A stretch of 64,000 nt of DNA from Albimonas marina. Its GTDB lineage: Bacteria; Pseudomonadota; Alphaproteobacteria; Rhodobacterales; Rhodobacteraceae. The notes under the pieces were generated by a model, which was given only the letters and a program-made list of their open reading frames with translations, did no database searches and was not told the DNA's origin. The stretch spans positions 186,001 through 250,000 of the forward strand of contig NZ_JARHUC010000001.1 in assembly GCF_029223255.1 (NCBI RefSeq). The letters are read 5' to 3'. Positions 57,842-64,000 of this stretch are shown one piece after another (positions within the stretch are counted from its first letter, which is position 1; the number at the start of each line of letters is the position of its first letter). The translations under genes were made by a program, and so were the position numbers.

Positions 57842-59842
57842 ATGTTCGCGAAGATCCTGATCGCCAACCGCGGAGAGATCGCCTGCCGGGTGATCCGCAC
57901 CGCCCGGCGCATGGGCGTGCGCACCGTCGCCGTCTTCTCCGACGCCGACGCGAATGCGCTCCACGTCGCCGAGGCCGACGAGGCCGTGCGCATCGGGGCC
58001 GCGCCCGTGGGCGAAAGCTACCTGCGCGGCGACCGCATCCTGGCGGCCGCGAAGGCCACCGGCGCGCAGGCGATCCACCCCGGCTACGGGTTCCTCTCCG
58101 AAAACCCCGACTTCGCCGAGGCGGTGGAGGCCGCGGGACTGGTCTTCATCGGCCCGTCGGCCGCCTCGATCCGCGCCATGGGCCTGAAGGACGCGGCCAA
58201 GGCGTTGATGGAGAAGGCCGGCGTCCCCGTCGTTCCGGGCTACCACGGCGACAACCAGGACCCGGCCTTCCTCGCCGGCTGCGCGGAGGAGATCGGCTAT
58301 CCCGTCCTGATCAAGGCGCGCGCAGGCGGCGGCGGCAAGGGCATGCGCCGGGTCGACCGAGCGCAGGACTTCGCCGAGGCCCTTCAGGGCGCCCAGCGCG
58401 AGGCCGCCTCGGCCTTCGGCGATCCCGCCTGCCTGATCGAGAAATACGTCACCTGCCCCCGTCATATCGAGGTGCAGGTCTTCGGCGACGCCCACGGGAA
58501 CGCGGTGCACCTGTTCGAGCGGGACTGCTCCCTCCAGCGCCGCCACCAGAAGGTGATCGAGGAGGCGCCCGCCCCCGGCATGTCCGAGGAGACCCGGGCC
58601 GAGATCGGCGCGGCCGCCGTGCGCGCCGCCCGCGCCGTCGACTACCGCGGCGCCGGCACCATCGAGTTCATCGCCGACGCCTCCGACGGGCTGCGGGCCG
58701 ACCGCATCTGGTTCATGGAAATGAACACGCGCCTCCAGGTCGAGCATCCGGTGACCGAGGCGATCACCGGGCTGGACCTGGTGGAATGGCAGCTGCGCGT
58801 CGCGGCCGGCGATCCCCTGCCGCTGCGCCAGGAGGACCTTAAGATCCAGGGCGCGGCGATGGAGGCGCGGCTCTACGCCGAGGACGCGCCCCGGGGCTTC
58901 CTTCCCCAGATCGGCCGCCTCGCGCGCCTGCGCCTGCCCGAGGACGTGGCGCGCATCGACTCGGGCGTGCGCGAGGGGGACGAGGTGACCCCGCATTACG
59001 ATCCGATGATCGCCAAGGTGATCGCGAAGGGCGCCACGCGCGCCGAGGCGCTGACCCGGCTGCGCGCGGCGCTGGCGGCCTCGGAGATCGCGGGGCTGAC
59101 CACCAACCTCGCCTTCCTGCGCGCCCTGCTGGCCCATGAGGGGTTCGCGGCGGGCGAGATGGACACCGGCCTGATCGACCGGGAGCTGGAGGCGCTGACC
59201 GCCCCCGCGCCGGTTCCGCCGGAGGCCGCGGCGCTGGCGGCCATCGCCTCGCTGGGTCTCGACGCGCCGGCGCCCGCATCGGCCGCCGCCTTCGCCGCCG
59301 GCGACGGCTGGCGCCTGTGGGAGCCGGAGCGCCGGACCGTGACGCTGGAGGGGCCCGAGGGCGAGACCCGCGTGGTCCTCTCGATCCTCGCCCCCGGCCG
59401 CTTCGCCTTCGCGACGGAGGCGGGCGACATGCCCCTGACCCTGACCGCCTTGGGCGAGGGGCTGCGCGTGCGGGTGGGCGAGGACGGCCCGGCCCGGCCG
59501 GCGGCGCTGGTGCGCCACGGCGGCAAGGCCACGGTGATCCTCGACGGCGAGGCCACGGCCTGGACCCTGCCCGACCCGATCGCCGCGGCGAACGAGGCCG
59601 GCGGTTCCGGCGACGCGGTGGCGGCGCCGATGCCGGGGCTGGTGAAGGTCGTCTCCGCCGCGCCCGGCGACCGGGTGACCGAGGGCCAGACCCTGATCGT
59701 CATGGAAGCCATGAAGATGGAGCACCGCCTGACCGCGCCTCGCGACGGGGAGGTGGCGGAGCTGCTCTGCGCCGAGGGGGCGCAGGTGGCGGAAGGGGCG
59801 ATCCTGCTGCGGCTGGCGGACCCGGAGGCCGAGGCGGCCTGA
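57842..59842 (+). CDS. mccA: Methylcrotonyl-CoA carboxylase alpha (biotin) subunit
   Basis: 666 residues. Biotin carboxylase domain (1-~445): KILIANRGEIACRVIRTA, ATP-grasp loop ARAGGGGKGMR, catalytic MEMNTRLQVEHPVTE. A BT linker region follows, then the biotinyl domain with the biotinylated Lys625 in MEAMKMEH. It carboxylates its own biotin for MccB. GGGAGG precedes the ATG. HMG-CoA lyase and methylglutaconyl-CoA hydratase genes, which often follow, are absent; a repeat region follows instead. Confidence 0.95.
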   Translation: MFAKILIANRGEIACRVIRTARRMGVRTVAVFSDADANALHVAEADEAVRIGAAPVGESYLRGDRILAAAKATGAQAIHPGYGFLSENPDFAEAVEAAGLVFIGPSAASIRAMGLKDAAKALMEKAGVPVVPGYHGDNQDPAFLAGCAEEIGYPVLIKARAGGGGKGMRRVDRAQDFAEALQGAQREAASAFGDPACLIEKYVTCPRHIEVQVFGDAHGNAVHLFERDCSLQRRHQKVIEEAPAPGMSEETRAEIGAAAVRAARAVDYRGAGTIEFIADASDGLRADRIWFMEMNTRLQVEHPVTEAITGLDLVEWQLRVAAGDPLPLRQEDLKIQGAAMEARLYAEDAPRGFLPQIGRLARLRLPEDVARIDSGVREGDEVTPHYDPMIAKVIAKGATRAEALTRLRAALAASEIAGLTTNLAFLRALLAHEGFAAGEMDTGLIDRELEALTAPAPVPPEAAALAAIASLGLDAPAPASAAAFAAGDGWRLWEPERRTVTLEGPEGETRVVLSILAPGRFAFATEAGDMPLTLTALGEGLRVRVGEDGPARPAALVRHGGKATVILDGEATAWTLPDPIAAANEAGGSGDAVAAPMPGLVKVVSAAPGDRVTEGQTLIVMEAMKMEHRLTAPRDGEVAELLCAEGAQVAEGAILLRLADPEAEAA

Positions 59843-59936
59843 TCGGGTCCGCGGGCGGGGCCTCGCCGAGGCGGGGCTCGTCTCGGGGGGCGCTGCGCGC
59901 GGAAGGCCGCTCCCGACTCACCCGGGAACAAGGCCC

Positions 59937-60097
59937 GCGCCTGCTCCCCGGATCCGTCTCTCGCTGGTGATGCCTGAGCGACTCGGAGGGAGGGGTCAAG
60001 GACAAGCCCTCTTCGGGGGTCGCTGCGCGATCTTGGACCCCTCCCGCCGAGTCGCTCTTGACGGCATCAGCGAGAGACGGCTCCGGGGAACAGGCGC
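59937..60097. repeat. Large imperfect inverted repeat (66-base arms)
   Basis: Left arm 59937-60002 and right arm 60032-60097 are inverted copies with a few mismatches and small indels, around a ~29-base centre. Shared blocks include GTCTCTCGCTG, AGCGACTCGG and GGGAGGGGTC. The right arm and the ~33 bases after it (to 60130) recur at window positions 1-75. It fills most of the 379-base gap 59843-60221, in which I see no gene. It could be a miniature mobile element, a long RNA hairpin or a strong bidirectional terminator. Confidence 0.8.
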
Positions 60098-60221
60098 TTC
60101 GCGAGGGCCGGGAGGGCGCGCCGGGGCGCCGGGACGGGGCGGGCGCCTGCGCTGCCGCGCCGCTTCCCAAGGGCGGGCGGGGCGCGCCATGATCGGGCGC
60201 GAACGATCCCCGGAGGCGACC

Positions 60222-61139
60222 ATGTACGATCCCGACTATCCCCGCGACCTGATCGGCTATGGCCCGACGCCGCCCGATCCGGAATGGCCGGGGGGCGCGA
60301 AGCTCGCGGTCAATTTCGTGATCAACTACGAGGAGGGCGGCGAGAACTGCCTGCTGCACGGCGACGGGCAGTCGGAGGCGTTCCTCTCCGAGGTGACGGC
60401 GGCGACCAACTGGCCCGGCCAGCGTCACTGGAACATGGAGACGATGTACGAATACGGCTCGCGCGCCGGGTTCTGGCGGCTGCATCGCCTGTTCACCGAG
60501 CGCAAGCTGCCGGTCACCGTCTACGGCGTCTCGATGGCGCTGGCGCGCAACCCGGGCGCGGTCGCGGCGATGCAGGCGGCGGGGTGGGAGATCGCCTCCC
60601 ACGGGCTGCGCTGGATCGAGTACAAGGATTTCTCCCGGGCCGAGGAGAAGGCGCACCTGGACGAGGCGATCCGCCTGCACACCGAGGTCACCGGCGAGCG
60701 GCCCTATGGCTGGTACACCGGGCGCTGCTCGATGCACACGGTCGACCTGGTGGCCGAGGAGGGCGGCTTCGCCTACTGCGCCGACAGCTATGCCGACGAC
60801 CTGCCCTACTGGCACAAGGCGGCCTCGGGCTGGCAGCTGATGGTGCCCTACACGCTCGACGCCAACGACGCGCGCTTCATCTCCTCGCAGGGCTGGGGCA
60901 GCCCCTCGGCCTTCCACGAGTATCTCTCGAACTCCGTCGAGATCCTGCTGGAGGAGGGCCGCGCCGGGGCGCCGAAGATGTTCACCGTGGGCATCCATTG
61001 CCGGCTGCTGGGCAAGCCCGGCCGGGCGGCGGCGCTGAAGCGGTTCCTCGACGAGGTGACGGCGAACCCCGAGATCTGGGTGGCGACCCGGCTGGAGATC
61101 GCGCGCCACTGGGAGGCGAAGTTCCCCAAGCCCGCGTGA
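60222..61139 (+). CDS. puuE: Allantoinase PuuE-type (polysaccharide-deacetylase fold)
   Basis: 305-residue enzyme of purine/allantoin breakdown. YPRDLIGYGPTPPDPEWPGGAKLAVNFVINYEEGGEN, HGDGQSEAFLSE and YGSRAGFWRL are the PuuE hallmarks. ASHGLRW corresponds to the deacetylase metal motif, although PuuE enzymes are reported not to need metal in the same way. ATG 60222 follows CCGGAGG. No other ureide gene is in the window, but the cluster may continue beyond. Confidence 0.9.
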   Translation: MYDPDYPRDLIGYGPTPPDPEWPGGAKLAVNFVINYEEGGENCLLHGDGQSEAFLSEVTAATNWPGQRHWNMETMYEYGSRAGFWRLHRLFTERKLPVTVYGVSMALARNPGAVAAMQAAGWEIASHGLRWIEYKDFSRAEEKAHLDEAIRLHTEVTGERPYGWYTGRCSMHTVDLVAEEGGFAYCADSYADDLPYWHKAASGWQLMVPYTLDANDARFISSQGWGSPSAFHEYLSNSVEILLEEGRAGAPKMFTVGIHCRLLGKPGRAAALKRFLDEVTANPEIWVATRLEIARHWEAKFPKPA

Positions 61140-61146
61140 CGCGCCC

Positions 61147-61587
61147 TCAGAACCGCCCCGCCTCCAGCATCCGCAGCCGCGGGGCGTGGCGGGCGCGGTA
61201 CATGAAACGCGCCCAGGCGGCGAAGAGCGGGGTGGCCAGCCCGGCGTCGATCTCCACCCGCTCGTTCAGCCGGGCGCCGCCGGGGATCGGCTCGACGGCC
61301 ATCTCATGCTCCCACCGCCGCACGCCCATGCCGTGCTCGCGGGAGCGAAGGCGCCGCGCCCCGGCGTCGTGCTCGATCACCTCCATGCGGTAGGGGCGGG
61401 GCGGCAGGCGGCCGAACAGCGAGGTCTGCACCTCCACCACCTGGCCCGGCCGGACCTGCCCTTCGGGCAGGCCCTCGAAGGCGATCAGGCCGGCGACGGA
61501 CTCGGCCAGCGCCTCGTAGTCCGTGACCATGGCCCAGAGCCGGTCGGGCGAGACCGGATAGTCATGTCGAAGCTCGACGACGCGCAT
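61147..61587 (-). CDS. SRPBCC family (START-like) protein
   Basis: 146-residue helix-grip protein. The start RVVELRHDYPVSPDRLWAMVTDYEALAE and end AGLATPLFAAWARFMYRARHAPRLRML match the polyketide-cyclase/SRPBCC superfamily, which binds hydrophobic ligands. Role unknown. Converges with puuE (seven bases apart) and follows the amidase by 71 bases on the same strand. Confidence 0.82.
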   Translation of the reverse strand: MRVVELRHDYPVSPDRLWAMVTDYEALAESVAGLIAFEGLPEGQVRPGQVVEVQTSLFGRLPPRPYRMEVIEHDAGARRLRSREHGMGVRRWEHEMAVEPIPGGARLNERVEIDAGLATPLFAAWARFMYRARHAPRLRMLEAGRF

Positions 61588-61658
61588 CGGCCGGGTCCGC
61601 CTTCTCGAGGGTCGGGCGCGCGGGAGCGGACGCCGGGTCCGCTCCCGCAGCCGGTCCT

Positions 61659-62993
61659 TCAGCCCAGCGCCGCCTCGGCGGCCGCGCCCAGGCGGCACAG
61701 CTCCCACTCGCCGAAGGGCTTGCCGAACAGCATCAGGCCGCAGCCCGGCTCGGGCAGAGGCAGGGTCAGGGAGCTGAGGCCGAGCAGGTTGCCGATGCGG
61801 GTGTTGCGCAGGGCCATCAGGTTGATGCGCTTGTAGTATTCGTCGTCCGACAGCAGCCGCTTGACCGAGGGCGGCAGGATCGGGGCGGTCGGCATCGCCG
61901 CCGCGTCGAAGCCCGCGGCCCGCGCGCCCCAGGCCGCGCGCACCTGCATCATCTTCGCCTGCGCCCGCAGATAGGCGGCCGAGGAGACGTCGCGCCCCGG
62001 CTCGGTCCGCATGCGGATCTGGCGGAACATGCGCTCGCCCATCGCCTCGATGCGCTCGCCCCACTCGGCCCAGGCCTCGGCGACGATCAGGGGGGCGGCG
62101 ACGGTCAGGATCTCGGCGAACTCGGGCGCGTCGGCCCAGGTGATCTCGGCGCCCGCGGCCTCGAGCTTGGCGATCCCGGCCTCGAAGGCGGCCACCGGCT
62201 CAGGGTCGGCGCCGTCGTACATGGTGGCGCGGTCGACCAGGATCCGCTTGCCCTTCAGCGAGGCGCGGCTGAGGTCCGGCGCGGGGATCCCGGCCATGAT
62301 CGAGGTCAGCAGCGCCGCGTCCTCGACCGAGCGGCAGAGCGGGCCGACCGTGTCGAACCCCGCCGCCAGCGCCTTCGAGCCGTCCACCGGGATCAGCCCC
62401 AGGGTGGTCTTCAGCCCGGTAATGTTCTGCCAGGCCGAGGGGATGCGGACCGAGCCGCCGGTGTCCGAGCCGATGCCCGCCGCCGCCAGCCCCTGCGTGA
62501 CCGAGGCCGCCGCGCCGGAGGAGGAGCCGCCGGGCGCCCAGTCGGGATCGTTGGGGTTGGGCGAGGTCGCCGTCACCGGGTTCACGCCCAGGCCGGAGAA
62601 GGCGATCTCGGTCATGTGGGTCTTGCCCAGGCACACCAGCCCCGCGGCCGTGCCGCGCGCCAGGCACAGCGCGTCGGCGGTCGCCGGCGGCTCGCCCTCC
62701 AGCAGGGCGGTGCCGGCGCGGGTGGGCTCTCCGACCGCGTCGTAGAGGTCCTTCCAGGAGATCGGCACGCCGTCGAGCAGGTGGCGGCGGCAGCCGGCTT
62801 TGGCGCGCTTCGAGGCGGCCTCGGCCTCGGCCCGGGCGCGGACGGGGGTGGTCAGCTGGTAGACGCGGTCGCGCATCGGGTGGGCGTCGATGGCGGCGAG
62901 GAAGGTCTCGGCCAGGTCCACCGGGTCGATCTCTCCCGCGCCGATGCCGCGGCCCAGGTCCGCCGCCGTCATGCTCCGCCAGGTCTCGCTCAT
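61659..62993 (-). CDS. Amidase (amidase-signature family)
   Basis: 444-residue hydrolase with a Ser-cisSer-Lys triad. Lys is in SWKDLYDA, the Gly/Ser-rich block is GGSSSGAAA, and the nucleophile is in GSDTGGSVRIPSAW. The C-terminus has the AS-family SSLTLPLP..GCGLMLFG block. The substrate is unknown. It is distinct from GatA. The ATG at 62993 sits eight bases after GGGAGGG; an ATG at 62999 is too close to it. Confidence 0.92.
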   Translation of the reverse strand: MSETWRSMTAADLGRGIGAGEIDPVDLAETFLAAIDAHPMRDRVYQLTTPVRARAEAEAASKRAKAGCRRHLLDGVPISWKDLYDAVGEPTRAGTALLEGEPPATADALCLARGTAAGLVCLGKTHMTEIAFSGLGVNPVTATSPNPNDPDWAPGGSSSGAAASVTQGLAAAGIGSDTGGSVRIPSAWQNITGLKTTLGLIPVDGSKALAAGFDTVGPLCRSVEDAALLTSIMAGIPAPDLSRASLKGKRILVDRATMYDGADPEPVAAFEAGIAKLEAAGAEITWADAPEFAEILTVAAPLIVAEAWAEWGERIEAMGERMFRQIRMRTEPGRDVSSAAYLRAQAKMMQVRAAWGARAAGFDAAAMPTAPILPPSVKRLLSDDEYYKRINLMALRNTRIGNLLGLSSLTLPLPEPGCGLMLFGKPFGEWELCRLGAAAEAALG

Positions 62994-63164
62994 GCCCATC
63001 CCTCCCGATCGTGTCGCGCGGCGCCGCGCGCATTGGTCCGTTCCGCGTCGTCGCGCGTACAGATCAGACGCGGGCGACCCGCGCGTTCCGGCCGCACGGT
63101 AGCCCCCGCCCCGCGACGCGGCAATGCATGGACAACGCCGCGCCCGAGGAGGAAACAGGAGCCC

Positions 63165-64000
63165 ATGACACAGGATGCCGACGCGCTGATCGTAGGCGGC
63201 GGGCTGAACGGGCCGGCCGCGGCCCTGGCGCTCGCCCAGGCGGGGCTTCGCGTGGCGCTGATCGACGCCGCCGAGCCCGACGAGCGGATGCGCCCCGATT
63301 TCGACGGGCGCGCCTACAACCTCGGGCTCGCCTCGCGCCGCTTCCTGCAGGTGGCCGGCGTGTGGGAGGCGATCGCGCCCCATGTGCAGCCCGTCGCGCA
63401 GGTCGTGCTCGAGGACGCGCGGCCCGGCGACCGGGCCGCGGCGGCGCTGGCGCATTTCGACCATGACGAGATCGACGAGGGGCCCGCGGCCCAGATCGTC
63501 GAGGATCGCGTGCTGCGCCCGGCCCTGCTCCAGGCCGCGATGGCGCATCCGCTGATCGCCCTGCACGCGCCCGCGACCGTCCTCGCCACCCGTCGCGACG
63601 ACGTCGGGGCCGAGGCGGAGCTGTCCACCGGCGAGGTCCTGCGCGCCCCGGTGCTGATCGCCTGCGACGGGCGCGACAGCCGCCTCGCCCGGGCAGCGGG
63701 GATCCTGCGCACGGGCTGGGGCTACGACCAGACCGGCCTCGTGAGCGCGGTCGAGCATGAGCGCGACCACGGCGGCGTCGCCCGGCAGCGCTTCCTGCCC
63801 GGCGGGCCTTTCGCGGTGCTGCCGCTGCCGGGGGGGCGGCGCTCCTCCCTCGTGTGGACCGAGCGCACGGCCGAGGCGCAGCGCATCCACGCCCTGCCCG
63901 ACGCCGAGTATCGCGCCGAGGTCGAGGCGCGCATGGGCGGCGCGCTGGGCGCGGTGACGCTGGCGGGCAGGCGCTGGATGTATCCGCTGAAGCTGTCGGT
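63165..64000 (+). CDS. UbiH/UbiF/VisC-family FAD monooxygenase (partial, runs off window)
   Basis: The reading frame stays open to the window end (278 complete codons). The start MTQDADALIVGGGLNGPAAALALAQAGLRVALID holds the GxGxxG FAD-binding motif. DGRAYNLGLASRRFL and the ACDGRDSRLARAAG motif mark ubiquinone-biosynthesis hydroxylases. Probably hydroxylates the ubiquinone ring at the membrane. GGAGGAAACAGGAG precedes the ATG. The C-terminal half is missing only because of the window edge. Confidence 0.9.
   Translation, partial: MTQDADALIVGGGLNGPAAALALAQAGLRVALIDAAEPDERMRPDFDGRAYNLGLASRRFLQVAGVWEAIAPHVQPVAQVVLEDARPGDRAAAALAHFDHDEIDEGPAAQIVEDRVLRPALLQAAMAHPLIALHAPATVLATRRDDVGAEAELSTGEVLRAPVLIACDGRDSRLARAAGILRTGWGYDQTGLVSAVEHERDHGGVARQRFLPGGPFAVLPLPGGRRSSLVWTERTAEAQRIHALPDAEYRAEVEARMGGALGAVTLAGRRWMYPLKLS

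Overview
The window is about 70 percent GC and densely coding, with almost no AT-rich DNA. Gene content and gene order point to an alphaproteobacterium of the Rhodobacterales (Rhodobacteraceae/Paracoccaceae type). The main reasons are the gpmI-envC-like-ctpA-rppH operon, an F1-only ATP synthase operon (atpHAGDC) without F0 genes, a CymR-like Rrf2 gene beside cysK, a CheD-containing chemotaxis operon next to flgE-K-L-I, and an ivd/mccB/mccA leucine-degradation cluster. I cannot name a species. No rRNA, tRNA, CRISPR array, prophage or insertion sequence was found. This is mostly chromosomal core with some accessory genes.

Layout. 1-4764 (+): a repeat copy, then four overlapping genes for glycolysis, cell-wall processing and mRNA decapping. 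4787-7342: scattered small enzymes (GNAT, GST, DUF805, VOC). 7371-12489: a REP-like pair, a strong terminator and the F1 ATP synthase operon (-). 12692-15752 (-): pyrD, a DUF952 gene and a class III aminotransferase. 16038-18533 (+): two tandem paralogous MFS transporters. 18633-21943 (+): coaBC-dut-rrf2 overlapping by single bases, then cysK. 22055-26528 (+): thioesterase, thiolase, two envelope proteins, pgsA-moaD-moaE. 26664-32343 (-): SRAP protein, glutathionyl-hydroquinone reductase, an orphan PhnD-like protein and a DNA ligase/exonuclease pair.

32761-50639 is a motility block. On the minus strand, in transcription order, it has fliM, a STAS-like gene, cheY, cheA, cheW, mcp, cheR, cheD, cheB, cheY, then after a 464-base gap flgE, flgK, flgL, flgI. 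motB diverges from fliM. The receptor ends in a tethered DWSEF pentapeptide of the kind that binds CheR/CheB, which fits its being encoded directly before cheR. FliM lacks the usual N-terminal CheY-binding peptide, and the STAS-like protein has a long acidic arm.

50904-59842 (+) is a leucine/isovalerate catabolic cluster (ivd, mccB, mccA). Thiol/redox genes lie among its members: a glutaredoxin-MauE fusion, two tandem six-cysteine exported LprI-like proteins, a nitronate monooxygenase and a peroxiredoxin-like protein. I consider this the best candidate for an undescribed functional module. The cluster stops at a 66-base-arm inverted repeat, whose right arm is repeated at the very start of the window. 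60222 to the end: puuE-type allantoinase, an SRPBCC protein, an amidase, and a UbiH-family monooxygenase cut by the window edge.
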